Of a DNA stretch of 64,000 nucleotides, positions 54,645 through 64,000 are shown piece after piece (the stretch's first letter is position 1; every line of letters begins with the position of its first letter). Source of the DNA: Bacillus oleivorans (GTDB taxonomy: Bacteria; Bacillota; Bacilli; Bacillales; JC228). Made by a program: the position numbers and the translations under genes. The notes beneath the pieces were generated by a model, which was given only the letters and a program-made list of their open reading frames with translations, was not told the DNA's origin and did no database searches. The DNA lies in assembly GCF_900207585.1 (NCBI RefSeq), contig NZ_OAOP01000003.1, positions 124,001-188,000 of the forward strand, written 5' to 3'.

Positions 54645-55634
54645 ATGAATATGATAGATAATTTTTGGCGTGATTTACCACGACCTTTTTTTATACTGGC
54701 ACCAATGGAAGATGTAACGGATGTTGTTTTTCGCCATGTAGTGAGTGAAGCAGCCAGACCTGATGTGTTTTTTACAGAGTTTACAAACAGTGAGAGTTAT
54801 TGTCACCCAGAGGGAAACCAAAGTGTGCGCGGGCGTTTGACTTTTACAGAGGATGAACAACCAATTGTAGCCCATATATGGGGGGATAAGCCTGAATACT
54901 TTCGGAAAATGAGTATTGGTATGGCGAAACTTGGGTTTAGGGGTGTGGATATCAATATGGGCTGTCCTGTACCTAATGTGGCACAGCATGGGAAGGGAAG
55001 TGGCCTTATCCGTCGTCCAGAAGTTGCAGCAGATTTAATACAAGCAGCAAAAGCAGGAGGATTGCCCGTAAGTGTAAAGACAAGGCTTGGTTATAAGGAT
55101 GTAGACGAATGGCACGAATGGCTGACACACATATTGAAACAAGATATTGTTAATCTTTCCATTCACCTGCGGACAAGAGAGGAAATGAGCAAAGTAGATG
55201 CTCATTGGGAGCTGATCCCGGAGATTAAGAAACTTCGTGACCAGGTGGCCCCAGATACACTTTTGACGATCAATGGGGATATTCCTGACCGTCAAACTGG
55301 CTTGAAGCTCGCCCGCCAATATGGTGTTGATGGAGTTATGATTGGGCGTGGTATATTCAATAATCCATTTGCCTTTGAAAAAGAGCCGAAAGAGCATAGC
55401 AGCAAGGAATTGCTTGATCTCTTAAGATTGCATCTGGATCTCCATGATAAATATTCAGAATTAGAGCTACGTCCGTTTAAGGCTCTTCATCGCTTTTTTA
55501 AGATATATGTCAAAGGATTTCGAGGGGCAAGTGAATTAAGAAATCAACTAATGAGCACAGAGTCAACAGATGAAGTGCGTGAATTGCTTGATAACTTTGG
55601 ATCAAAGAATCTTGCTGGAATGGGGGAACAGTAG
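54645..55634 (+). CDS. tRNA-dihydrouridine synthase
   Basis: A 329-residue FMN enzyme of the Dus family that reduces uridines in tRNA. The N-terminal [19 protein letters not shown] holds the FMN site, [25 protein letters not shown] the catalytic Cys region, SVKTRLGY the substrate Lys, and [15 protein letters not shown] the FMN phosphate site. A C-terminal helical RNA-binding domain ([28 protein letters not shown]) follows. It looks like the DusC/Dus-type third paralogue found in some Bacilli. The second ATG (54645) suits GAGAGG better than the upstream TTG. Confidence 0.9.
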   Translation: MNMIDNFWRDLPRPFFILAPMEDVTDVVFRHVVSEAARPDVFFTEFTNSESYCHPEGNQSVRGRLTFTEDEQPIVAHIWGDKPEYFRKMSIGMAKLGFRGVDINMGCPVPNVAQHGKGSGLIRRPEVAADLIQAAKAGGLPVSVKTRLGYKDVDEWHEWLTHILKQDIVNLSIHLRTREEMSKVDAHWELIPEIKKLRDQVAPDTLLTINGDIPDRQTGLKLARQYGVDGVMIGRGIFNNPFAFEKEPKEHSSKELLDLLRLHLDLHDKYSELELRPFKALHRFFKIYVKGFRGASELRNQLMSTESTDEVRELLDNFGSKNLAGMGEQ

Positions 55635-55678
55635 AAGTGTCCCAATTTCAAGGTAAAAGCGAAGTAGGCCGTTAAACT

Positions 55679-55800
55679 GGTGTGCCCCTAAAAAGTTAGA
55701 GTTTATACTAAGCAGTTAATTGGCTGGTGTGAAGGCGGTATTGAACCGACTCATTCCCGCCAATTTTTGTTTTATACGTTTGTTATTATAGTAATCGATA
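55679..55800 (-). mobile_element. IS3-family right-end remnant with transposase C-terminus
   Basis: On the minus strand 55796-55716 reads DYYNNKRIKQKLAGMS, then frays before a stop; this is the usual C-terminal end of IS3/IS150-group transposases (YYNNKRIK..LxGMSPVQYR). Past the stop is a terminal-repeat-like end, ACTCTAACTTTTTAGGGGCA. The rest of the transposase is missing. Confidence 0.75.
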
Positions 55801-55995
55801 TTTGGTTATGTATTTGCAAATTAAAAGTACACAAATGGGGAAGATCATTATTTTTTTCTTTAATATTAAACCTATAAGTTTCTTATCAACCAGAATTAAG
55901 TAAAGTACAGAAATACAAATTGAAAAAGGTAAACCCCTAACATACCTGAAATGTATTTTGATGGTTAAGTTATATGGTCTTGCTATAGAAGTTTC

Positions 55996-56075
55996 TCGTT
56001 GAACTAAAGGGTTCGATTATTCTATAAGAATAGTCGCTTTTTTCTTATTGTGCTAACGGAGCAGGATAGTAGAAG
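55996..56075 (+). repeat. Terminator-associated repeat module (copy) with hairpin
   Basis: Half-motif CGTTGAACTAAAGGGTTC, then the stem CGATTATTCT / AGAATAGTCG with T run (56014-56043), then CTTATTGTGCTAACGGAGCA. The rest of 55801-56299 is AT-rich with no gene that I can support. Confidence 0.65.
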
Positions 56076-56269
56076 AGTGTTGTTTTGTATAGAGTTGTGG
56101 AAAAGCTGCTTCTTCAACAGCAAAGGTTAATTGATTAAGGTTACAGTTGATTTTACTCAAAATCATAAAGATTATAGATTTACTTTTCAGGATGTTTCAT
56201 CTCTTCACGCAACGTACAAATAATTTACATTGCTTGAGTTTTTCGAGAAAATAACACTTATATAGTTAA

Positions 56270-57040
<771 letters not shown>

Positions 57041-57369
57041 TGAGTTGAAGAGGATTTTTTAAGGTCATTTCTCCAACTTGGAAATCGGCTTTTTTTGATT
57101 TCGCTTAACAAATAGTGGCATAACTTTAAAGAGGATACGGAATCGATTTCAAGAATGAGGGGCCACTATGGAAAACAAGAACAAAATTAAAAATGAAGAA
57201 TTAGACGTTAAATGACCATAAAATTGTTCCAGAAAGGGCCCGATAGTTGAATAAACTTCGCATATGTTCTTCAGCTAAAGGATAGCTATTGTTAAAAAAA
57301 GATGTAACGCAATGGAGCTCTTATAGGTTTCCACTGCGTATCATTTGAATTTTACTTCTTATTTAATTT
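57041..57369. other. Gap with a truncated start
   Basis: About 330 bases without a full gene. A good site (GAGGGG) precedes an ATG at about 57168 that runs only 15 codons (MENKNKIKNEELDVK), probably the beginning of a lost gene. Confidence 0.3.
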
Positions 57370-57903
57370 CTACTTTATTGAATCCCAAGTTTCATCAAGA
57401 TGCTGGGCATAATAAGAAATGCCACGCTTGAAGTATTGAAGTGTTTCATCATTTGTAGTTTCCATTAAATTCATTAAAACAATTTCCATAGCCTTTTTAT
57501 ATTCCCCTGTATTATACAGAGCCATAGAATAAAAGACTTGTAGACCTCGATGTTCAGGAAATTCTGTCACACCACGGTGAAGGGTCTCAACTGCTTCTTT
57601 ATAGTGTCCCAAAAGCCGGTAAGTGCTGCCAAGGCCAAGTAAACACCTTTGTAGATCTGGACCGGATAGACCCTGCTCAATCGCTTTAACATAATAAGGA
57701 ATTGCTTCGTTACATAAACCGGAATTATCATAGGCAATTCCAATTTGATAATTAATTTCTGCGTTTTCTGGATCATTTTCAGACATATTTAGAAGAAGGT
57801 TAAGTGCTTCTTTTATAATTGTCATATCTTGTTTTGCACGCCCATCTTCACGTAATGCAATAGCTTTGTCTAGAAGTTCATGTGAATTTTTATTTATATT
57901 CAT
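57370..57903 (-). CDS. Tetratricopeptide repeat protein
   Basis: A 177-residue all-helical protein with about four TPR units (for example INYQIGIAYDNSGLCNEAIPYYVKAIEQG at 49-77 and LLGLGSTYRLLGHYKEAVETLHRGVTEFP). It has no catalytic domain or membrane segment, so it is a likely protein-binding scaffold. Similar small TPR proteins are common single genes in Bacillus. GAGGGGAAAG precedes the ATG on the minus strand. Partner unknown. Confidence 0.85.
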   Translation of the reverse strand: MNINKNSHELLDKAIALREDGRAKQDMTIIKEALNLLLNMSENDPENAEINYQIGIAYDNSGLCNEAIPYYVKAIEQGLSGPDLQRCLLGLGSTYRLLGHYKEAVETLHRGVTEFPEHRGLQVFYSMALYNTGEYKKAMEIVLMNLMETTNDETLQYFKRGISYYAQHLDETWDSIK

Positions 57904-58159
57904 TTTTCTTTCCCCTCATTTATCTTATTTTTAAATATAATTTTCGAGAGTATCAATTATGAGAAGAAACACTATAAAAATAAAATTATGGATATGATCC
58001 TCCTTAGAATCTGAGCGATAAACCAAGCTCTTTTGTATTCTAATTTATATATGGTGAACGGTCAATGAATATTCAGAACCTTTAAATTTATAGTTTTTCT
58101 TTACTCCGTAAAAGAGGGAATTTCCTGAATATTCTGATCATAAATTATCAGAACGATCT

Positions 58160-58240
58160 TCCATTATCGGGTGCTAGAGTTTAAGAACAACGAGCTAATT
58201 GTAGTTCTTTTTTCTTATTGCACTAAGGGGCAGTTTACTT
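58160..58240 (+). repeat. Terminator-associated repeat module (copy) with hairpin
   Basis: Half-motif TTATCGGGTGCTAGAGTTTA, hairpin AAGAACAAC / GTAGTTCTT with T run (58183-58214), then CTTATTGCACTAAGGGGCAG. The rest of 57904-58305 holds nothing I recognise. Confidence 0.6.
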
Positions 58241-58305
58241 GAACAAGAGGTCCTTTTTATAGCTCTAAAAAATATACAAGTAATAATTATAAATGGGGGG
58301 ATGTA

Positions 58306-59472
58306 ATGGAGTTGAGTGGAAGAGTAAATTTAAGTGTTGGTTGGATAACTTTGTTTCTAATGGGTATTGATTTATTTGTAGTATCTCCGTTACTACCGTT
58401 CATTTCGGAAGCCTATAATGTTAATTCAGCGATGACTGGATGGATGGTAACTGTTTTTGCGGTCACATATGCTTTTTTCGCTCCTTTCTTTGGGTGGCTT
58501 TCAGATAAAAATGGACGGAGAGCATTTATTACATTTGGCTTATTGTTGTTCGTTATTTCTAACTTATTAACTGCTTTTGCTCCTTCATTTTTTTTGTTAA
58601 TTGTTAGTCGTATTTTAGCTGGTTTATCCGTTGCTTCAATTACTCCTTTGATATACGCAATCATTGGAGATACTGCGCCACCAAATCGGAGAGGGACATG
58701 GCTTTCGATTGTTGTTTCAGGGCACTTAACAGCTCTTTGGGCAGGAGCTCCATTCGGTACGTTACTAGAGCATTTTCTTGGTTGGCGTTCAGTATTTGTT
58801 GTAATGGCTATTATAGGAGCTATATTGGCGGTAGTAAATTTCAAAACATGGAAATATGTTCCTAAAAGCGATTTAACAAGGAATCTATTAGAAGGAAATC
58901 TGCTAAGAATACTTGGTTCGGTAAGTGTTACAACCATTTGGGCGATTTCAATGTATGCTCTTTATGTTTACTCAGGTGCGGCTCTTTATTCTGAAAATAG
59001 ATTCTCATCATCAGAAATCGCATTAGCTATTACTTTTTATGGTATCGGTGCTGTTTTAGGAAGTCTTATAAGTGGACAATTAACAGATAGATTTGGAGAA
59101 AGGAAGATTTCGAAAGTTACGCTCATTTTCTTGACTCTAATATTCGTTTGTTTAGGTATATTCTTCTCATCTGGTGATTGGATTTATTTCTTCTTGTTCA
59201 TATGGGCTTTGGTTGGGTATGCAGGATTTACATCATACCAAGCAAGATTAGCGGTCGAATATTCAAACGAACGAGGAATTGTTATGGCGTGGAATAATAC
59301 GGCTTTGTATATTGGTATTACTATTGGTTCAATGATTGGTGGTTTTGTCATCTCTAATTGGGGATACCCTTTCCTTCCGTATGTTTGTAGCATTGCAGCA
59401 ATCATTAGTTTTATCCTTAGTACCCAAAAAGTCCAAGAAACAAAAAAAGAATCATCTTTTTTAGATACATGA
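58306..59472 (+). CDS. MFS transporter (drug/arabinose-efflux-like)
   Basis: A 388-residue major facilitator with 12 helices. FGWLSDKNGRRAFITFG is the loop 2-3 motif A, and LTDRFGERKISKV the second-half copy. Motif C-like PFGTLLEHFLGWRS near helix 5 suggests an exporter (DHA1 or AraJ-type). Start ATG with GGGGGG upstream. No regulator is adjacent, and the gene is followed by a repeat module with terminator. Substrate unknown. Confidence 0.87.
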   Translation: MELSGRVNLSVGWITLFLMGIDLFVVSPLLPFISEAYNVNSAMTGWMVTVFAVTYAFFAPFFGWLSDKNGRRAFITFGLLLFVISNLLTAFAPSFFLLIVSRILAGLSVASITPLIYAIIGDTAPPNRRGTWLSIVVSGHLTALWAGAPFGTLLEHFLGWRSVFVVMAIIGAILAVVNFKTWKYVPKSDLTRNLLEGNLLRILGSVSVTTIWAISMYALYVYSGAALYSENRFSSSEIALAITFYGIGAVLGSLISGQLTDRFGERKISKVTLIFLTLIFVCLGIFFSSGDWIYFFLFIWALVGYAGFTSYQARLAVEYSNERGIVMAWNNTALYIGITIGSMIGGFVISNWGYPFLPYVCSIAAIISFILSTQKVQETKKESSFLDT

Positions 59473-59488
59473 CCTCAGAATGAAGTCT

Positions 59489-59590
59489 TTTTGTTGAACT
59501 AACGGGTAGCTTTAGTGAAATTCGGGAGTTGTTTAAAACAACTCCTTTTTCTTATGGAACAAACGTAATGCAGATTAGCTAAAGATTACG
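59489..59590 (+). repeat. Terminator-associated repeat module (copy) with hairpin
   Basis: TTGTTGAACTAACGGGTAGC, hairpin GGAGTTGTT / AACAACTCC with T run (59525-59551), then CTTATGGAACAAACGTAATG and GCAGATTAGC. It is the clearest two-sided copy. Confidence 0.65.
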
Positions 59591-59745
59591 GTCTGATTAT
59601 CTTTCAACAATCGGGCTAATATTGATGTAGAATAGATCAGGATAGTAAAAAAGCAGGATGTTTTGTAAAAAAGTAGAATCTTTTACAGAGGTATTTTATT
59701 TATTGAGATTTTTTAAACCATGACAGTACAAAGGAGGAGATCACT

Positions 59746-60216
59746 TTGAAACGAGTTGACTTGCTTTTAAAAGTTTTAGATTCAACATTCGATAAAGAGA
59801 GTTGGTATGCACCGTTTAAAGATGCTATAAAAGGACTTACAGCCGAACAGGCTATCTGGAAACCATCTGGAGAAGCAACTAAAACCATTTGGGAGAACGT
59901 TAATCATCTTATTTATTACAAAGAAAGACTTACTGCAAACTTGGAAGGACGTGAATGGACACATAATCTCGACGGTGATGAAACCTTTTATCTTACCAAT
60001 CAATCTAATGATGATAAGGAATGGAAGAAAGTCGTTGAACGTTCCGAAAACGCTCAACAGAATTTAAGACAGGTATTGAGTGCAATTTCCGAGCAAGATC
60101 TTAACCAAAATTCACTTGAGGGGAAATTACTGGATATCATGCTTCATGATGCTTATCATACGGGCCAAATTATTCAATTAAGAAAAATGCAGGGGTCGTG
60201 GCCATCAAATCGTTGA
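59746..60216 (+). CDS. DinB family protein
   Basis: A 156-residue DinB/YfiT-fold four-helix bundle. The metal-binding histidines are likely those in WENVNHLIYYKERLT (about residue 51) and HDAYHTGQIIQLRK (about 134-138). The TTG start has a very strong AAAGGAGGAG site. It is unlike the other DinB protein in the window (10350) in sequence, so the two are distant paralogues. Reaction unknown. Confidence 0.87.
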   Translation: MKRVDLLLKVLDSTFDKESWYAPFKDAIKGLTAEQAIWKPSGEATKTIWENVNHLIYYKERLTANLEGREWTHNLDGDETFYLTNQSNDDKEWKKVVERSENAQQNLRQVLSAISEQDLNQNSLEGKLLDIMLHDAYHTGQIIQLRKMQGSWPSNR

Positions 60217-60420
60217 TACACAATAGCTGATTTTTCAATTCTTAATTTGTATAAAAGTTTGTGAAGAAATGTACTTAAGCTCCCTCAGTTAGATACGATT
60301 ATCTCTCAAATACTCACTTTATTCTTAAAATAATGCACTTAAACTATCTGGAAGATAATTGAAGAGTTGGATTCTGTAATAAGGCATTGGAGAGATGAAT
60401 GAGGTGTATTGGTTATAATC

Positions 60421-60550
60421 TTATTTTTGGCATAGGCCAAAACGAATAAAGATAAGCGATAATAGTGATAAAATTGCTCCTGATATAGAAGATAATGCTA
60501 ATACTGCCACCAAAATTAGATTTTGACTCTAACTTTTGGGGGCATTGATA
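60421..60550 (-). mobile_element. IS3-like end pair abutting a hydrophobic gene remnant
   Basis: Plus-strand 60506-60546 has CCACCAAAATTAGA facing TCTAACTTTTGGGGGCA, the same sort of face-to-face terminal repeat as near 8870. Next to it, minus strand 60517-60421 reads LVAVLALSSISGAILSLLSL and then stops, a membrane-helix remnant without a start. The rest of the 60217-60551 gap is featureless. Confidence 0.35.
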
Positions 60551-60551
60551 G

Positions 60552-61772
60552 TTAGGACATGTATTTACTTTTGGTTTTAGATAAATTTATTGTATTATTT
60601 TTTATTAAATGAACTAATAAGGCGATTAAAGGCAAAGCTGTTCCGATGAGTAAAGTTGCTTCACTATTAAATTTATAGTAAGTATAACTTCCAATCCATG
60701 AACCAAAGGCTCCTCCCAAAAAGAAAATAGTCATATATAATCCATTAAGTCTATTTCTTTCCTCGGGGTTCAAACTAAAGATAACTTTTTGACCTAGTAA
60801 TAAATTTCCTGATACACCAATATCAATGCTAATGCCTGAGATAAGGATTATAATTACACTCAATAGTGAATGATCTTGAACAAAAAATAATAGTACGATA
60901 GATAATAGTACGAGCGCCATTGATACATTAGTCATTGTAAAAATATAACCTTTATCTGCTATTTTACCAATGGTAGGAGTTAATAAAGCTCCAGCTATTG
61001 CAACAAATCCAATTAATGCAATTTCATTATTTGAAAAATGTAATGGCTCTGACCTTAATAAAATTGGGATAACTGTCCAATAAAGACTAAATGTTGCAAA
61101 TAAACATGCGTGATAAAAAGCTCTTTGTTGTAAAGGAGATGTATTTATTAGTAGCTTCACCATAGAGGTTATTAAATTTGAATATGACAAGTTACTATTC
61201 GATACTATTTCATAGTTGGGCAAAAATTTTATAATTAACAATAATACGGCAACTAGCGTTATTAATGAAAATAGAAATACCATTCTCCAGCCGAACCAGT
61301 CAGTTATTCCGATAGATAATGGGCGAGCAATCATAATCCCAATCAATAAACCACTCATCACTTTACCTACATATTTACCTGTCTCTTCAATGGGCACAAT
61401 CCTCATTGTTAGTGGAACTAATATTTGAGCCGCACAGGCTCCAATGCCAATTACGGTTGTTAATATTAAAAAAACAATTCCATTTATCGAAATAAGAGTA
61501 CCAATTAATGAAATAATAGAAAGCCCGATAAGAAGAACAATTATTTTCTTACTTTTAAATAAGTCAGCCATTGGTACGATAAAAAATAATCCCAATCCAT
61601 ACCCAATTTGTGTCAAGGTAGTGAGCAATCCAGATAAATCAGAAGAGATGTTCAGATCTTTTGCAATGAATTGTACAATTGGTTGTGCATAATAAATATT
61701 AGTAGCAAGTGCACCACAACTAATTGCCAAAATAAATATTAGAAAATTTGTCTTTTTAGTCAACTTTATCAT
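60552..61772 (-). CDS. MFS efflux transporter
   Basis: A 406-residue 12-helix major facilitator of the drug:proton antiporter type. LSGLLTTLTQIGYGLGLFFIVPMADLFKSKK (helices 2-3 with motif A) and the motif C-like helix 5 (GKVMSGLLIGIMIARPLSIGI) support export. The TetR regulator gene lies 62 bases upstream on the same strand, and a palindromic site lies between the two, a standard regulator-efflux pair. The substrate is unknown. Confidence 0.87.
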   Translation of the reverse strand: MIKLTKKTNFLIFILAISCGALATNIYYAQPIVQFIAKDLNISSDLSGLLTTLTQIGYGLGLFFIVPMADLFKSKKIIVLLIGLSIISLIGTLISINGIVFLILTTVIGIGACAAQILVPLTMRIVPIEETGKYVGKVMSGLLIGIMIARPLSIGITDWFGWRMVFLFSLITLVAVLLLIIKFLPNYEIVSNSNLSYSNLITSMVKLLINTSPLQQRAFYHACLFATFSLYWTVIPILLRSEPLHFSNNEIALIGFVAIAGALLTPTIGKIADKGYIFTMTNVSMALVLLSIVLLFFVQDHSLLSVIIILISGISIDIGVSGNLLLGQKVIFSLNPEERNRLNGLYMTIFFLGGAFGSWIGSYTYYKFNSEATLLIGTALPLIALLVHLIKNNTINLSKTKSKYMS

Positions 61773-61795
61773 TCCTCTTGTTTATTTTATTGTTT

Positions 61796-61817
61796 TTTTG
61801 GTACGTTCGTTCCAAAA
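61796..61817 (-). promoter_or_regulatory. Candidate TetR operator before the MFS gene
   Basis: TTTTGG-n-ACG and CGT-n-CCAAAA form a 22-base inverted repeat. A half-conserved relative (TTTTGGAACGAA) lies before the tetR gene near 62449, so one protein could control both. Confidence 0.55.
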
Positions 61818-61834
61818 TGTTTAAAAAAGAAAGA

Positions 61835-62410
61835 CTATAGGTCTGCAATAGTCTTATCCACCAGATTATAGGCTAGATATTTCTCTTTTCTATATCTGGA
61901 CATTAAATTAATACTATGATTTAAACTTAATAAAGAATATGCAACTAATTCAGAGTTAGCCCCTTGTGAAATTTCTCCCTTCTTTTTTCCTTCTTCAATG
62001 ACTTGCTTAAATACTTTTTCAAGTTCATTAAAGTCATTTAGAAGTATTTTTTCTATGGAAGGATCAATATGTCCAATAAGCAATGAAGAATTAGTTATAA
62101 TACAACTTTTGGGAATGTCATCTGAATAGCATTCTTCAATATGTTGATAAAAAAAGGATTTAAGTGATTCTTTAGTGTTTATGCCACTAAAAAGTAAATT
62201 TCTCTTTCGATAGCCATAGTTTTTATAATGTTCTAAAACCAGTTTAAATAGTTCATCCTTATCTCCAAAACTATCGTAGAGAGTGGATCGACTTATTCCC
62301 ATTGTTTCAATAAGATCTGAGATATATGTAGCGTCATAACCTTTTTCCCAGAATAAATACATTGCTTTATCCAAAGCATGTTCTTTGTTAAAACTAATAC
62401 TTCTACCCAA
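61835..62410 (-). CDS. TetR/AcrR family transcriptional regulator
   Basis: A 191-residue regulator. The N-terminal helix-turn-helix is at about 8-55 (ALDKAMYLFWEKGYDATYISDLIETMGISRSTLYDSFGDKDELF), typical of the AcrR group, and the C-terminal ligand domain follows, with CIITNSS near the middle as in YxaF/QacR-like members. It is upstream of and co-directional with an MFS gene. Matching palindromes before both genes indicate repression of the exporter and of itself. Confidence 0.9.
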   Translation of the reverse strand: MGRSISFNKEHALDKAMYLFWEKGYDATYISDLIETMGISRSTLYDSFGDKDELFKLVLEHYKNYGYRKRNLLFSGINTKESLKSFFYQHIEECYSDDIPKSCIITNSSLLIGHIDPSIEKILLNDFNELEKVFKQVIEEGKKKGEISQGANSELVAYSLLSLNHSINLMSRYRKEKYLAYNLVDKTIADL

Positions 62411-62448
62411 CTTACAACACCCCCATTCATATAAATTAGTATAGATGT

Positions 62449-62470
62449 TTTGGAACGAAGAGTCCAGAAA
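62449..62470 (-). promoter_or_regulatory. Candidate TetR half-operator before tetR
   Basis: TTTTGGAACGAA followed by a poor inverse GTCCAGAA, similar to the palindrome at 61796. Confidence 0.4.
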
Positions 62471-62606
62471 AACATATTCTTAATCAATTTCGTTAAAGGG
62501 CGCTTTTCTGAAACAATGAAAAGTGCTTATTTCTGCTTTATAAAATATTGAATTAATAGAAATTGCGAAATAAAGGAGATGAAAAAAGATGAGTTAATGA
62601 CTCACC

Positions 62607-62807
62607 TTATTTTTTACAAACTGAACAGAGTATTTTATCAGCATGCTTGCTCATTGATGCATCAAAAGCACCATAAGGTAATTTAGTTGGGCTTGGTAAT
62701 TTTAGTTCAATTTGGACACTTTCATTAGTTTTAAGTTCTTTATTACAAATAGAACATTTTAATTGTTTATCTTTAAACCCAAAACCACGATGTATGAATA
62801 ATAGGTT
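62607..62807 (-). pseudogene. Small zinc-ribbon protein gene without a start codon
   Basis: A 66-codon minus-strand frame ends LCSVCKK and contains LKCSICNKELKTNESVQIEL, so it has two CxxC pairs spaced as in a zinc ribbon. No ATG, GTG or TTG stands at the 5' end of the frame before a stop. Either the start has been lost or the protein begins at an unusual codon. Other pieces in the gap (an AAAGGAGATG site before a two-codon frame near 62590) also look like gene debris. Confidence 0.5.
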
Positions 62808-62971
62808 TCAAAATAATTAATAGTGTGCAGTTCGCTTAAATAGTAAAAGAGTGATCTTCAGCAAATAGCACTTAGCAGAAAAAGAAAGCGTAAGCTCTTA
62901 ATTTTTGACGAAAATTTGTTTGTTGAAAGAATTCTTTTACTCACCTTGAGAGATGAGTAAAAGAAAAAGTG

Positions 62972-63766
62972 CTAGAAAATAGTCGGTACCATGCCTCCAT
63001 CCATACGGATCGGAGAACCTTTAAAAGCGGATGCATAAGGGCTACATATAAAGGTAGCTAATCTACCTATCTCAGTTGGCTTGATAAATCGTTGGATTTC
63101 AGACTGAGGTAGATTTGTAGTCATAAATTCTTTCTCTTTTTCTGAAAAAGTCATATCTTCATTAGGGTACATCCCCTCAATTATTTGATACACATTTTCG
63201 GAGAGTGATGGTCCCGGCATGATCGTATTGACTGTAACTTCTTTTCCTATTGTTAATTTAGATAGGCTTTTTGACAATGATAATAGCATTGATTTTGTCA
63301 TACAATATTGAGGCATTTGTCCCGAGGGCATAACTGCTTCTTCACTCGCAATAAAGATAATTCGACCAAAATTATTTTTTATCATTTTAGGTAAGTAAAA
63401 TTTAGATAATCCATTTGCAGCAAGAACATTAGTACGGATATACTTTTCCCATACTTCATCGTCGACGTCCTCATATTTCATAATTTCATAAATCCCCATA
63501 TTGTTAACTAAAATATCAATTTGGGAATGTTTTTTAAATAATGCTTCCCTTTGTTGAATATCTACAATATCGGCAGTAGCATTTTGAGGGAAGGTATCAG
63601 GGAACTCTAACGTAATTTCATTTACGGTTCGTTCTACCTCTTCGTAATTTCGTCCATTAATTAGTACATTAACACCTTCTTTTGCAAGTTCAATGGCAAT
63701 TGCTTTACCAATCCCTCTTGTTGATCCAGTGACTAAAGCTGTTTTATTTTTTAATTCCATATCCAT
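62972..63766 (-). CDS. SDR family oxidoreductase
   Basis: A 264-residue classical short-chain dehydrogenase/reductase. The cofactor motif TGSTRGIGKAIA is at 14-25, NNMGIYEI (normally NNAG) near 90, the catalytic Ser in FIASEEAV near 142 and YCMTK (YxxxK) near 155. The C-terminus has the usual DGGMVPT. AGGAGC precedes the ATG. An AraC regulator gene lies about 100 bases upstream on the same strand and may control it. Substrate unknown. Confidence 0.9.
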   Translation of the reverse strand: MDMELKNKTALVTGSTRGIGKAIAIELAKEGVNVLINGRNYEEVERTVNEITLEFPDTFPQNATADIVDIQQREALFKKHSQIDILVNNMGIYEIMKYEDVDDEVWEKYIRTNVLAANGLSKFYLPKMIKNNFGRIIFIASEEAVMPSGQMPQYCMTKSMLLSLSKSLSKLTIGKEVTVNTIMPGPSLSENVYQIIEGMYPNEDMTFSEKEKEFMTTNLPQSEIQRFIKPTEIGRLATFICSPYASAFKGSPIRMDGGMVPTIF

Positions 63767-63863
63767 AATACATTGCTCCTTTTAGTTTAAAAAAATAATC
63801 CTTTTATTTTGTAGTTATTATTAAGTTATCCGGCTGTTAATTCAGTGTCAAAAAGTAAACTAG

Positions 63864-64000
63864 TCAATTAATCAATTTTGCACCGAGATGTTCAGTACGC
63901 CATTTTAAAGGGGTAGCACCTTCCCAAAGGTGAAAGGCACGGTAGAATGAGTTTTGGTCTTCATATCCAATCAAAAAGGCGACCTCTTTAATATCAAGTG
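63864..64000 (-). CDS. AraC family transcriptional regulator, C-terminal part
   Basis: The last 45 codons of a minus-strand gene that enters from beyond the window. EVAFLIGYEDQNSFYRAFHLWEGATPLKWR is the second helix-turn-helix of AraC-type regulators. It lies just upstream of the SDR gene. Confidence 0.8.
   Translation of the reverse strand, partial: LDIKEVAFLIGYEDQNSFYRAFHLWEGATPLKWRTEHLGAKLIN

Overview
The window reads as chromosome of a low-GC Gram-positive endospore-former-type Bacillaceae (Bacillus / Neobacillus-like). The evidence is the purEKBCSQLFMNHD gene order behind a guanine-type purine riboswitch, Bacillus-type PurR, Zur and CcpA (cre) sites, frequent GTG/TTG starts with strong AGGAGG-like ribosome binding sites, and many Bacillus protein families (YdaP-like pyruvate oxidase, GntR/FadR regulators, DUF1835 protein, MapB-like aminopeptidase). 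No rRNA, tRNA, prophage or CRISPR was seen.

Layout. 0-12.6 kb: single genes and small operons: an Rrf2 regulator with a thioredoxin-reductase-like flavoprotein, a class B penicillin-binding protein, a ZinT-type zinc lipoprotein under a near-perfect Zur box, a HAD phosphatase, small membrane proteins, an ECF sigma factor with its membrane partner, a DinB protein and a thiamine-diphosphate pyruvate oxidase. 12.6-14 kb: a 1 kb expanded repeat region. 14-29.1 kb: one long catabolic locus on the + strand with a TAXI-TRAP importer, two GntR regulators, two FAH-fold hydrolases, GlcD/GlcF, LhgO, an Ldh2-type dehydrogenase, an atypical SDR, a D-2-hydroxyacid dehydrogenase and an IlvD/Edd dehydratase. 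Together these look like uptake and oxidation of a hydroxy or sugar acid to pyruvate plus a small 2-hydroxy acid. 29.4-34.3 kb, minus strand: CstA carbon-starvation/pyruvate transporter, a small protein ending in Cys-Cys, an ArsA/Get3-like ATPase and a medium-chain dehydrogenase, with a 41-bp tandem array inside the cluster. 34.6-49.1 kb: a GalU-like nucleotidyltransferase and then the complete de novo purine operon, broken open by repeat-filled gaps between purB-purC and purF-purM. 49-64 kb: NERD protein, methionine gamma-lyase-like enzyme, small membrane proteins, three MFS transporters (one paired with a TetR regulator), tRNA-dihydrouridine synthase, methionine aminopeptidase, TPR protein, DinB protein, an SDR and the end of an AraC regulator, with long gaps holding decayed IS3-family ends and gene remnants.

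The most unusual property is the intergenic repeat content. At least four unrelated families occur: a roughly 200-bp inverted-repeat element (four loci, one amplified), a 41-bp array with phased A6 tracts, two arrays of about 20-bp period with different sequences, and a terminator-associated module repeated at many places after 1.6 kb. Several sit inside operons. A further short hairpin element supplies the stop codons of both purB and purF. The periods (20, 20.4, 41, 51-52 bp) are close to whole numbers of DNA helical turns.
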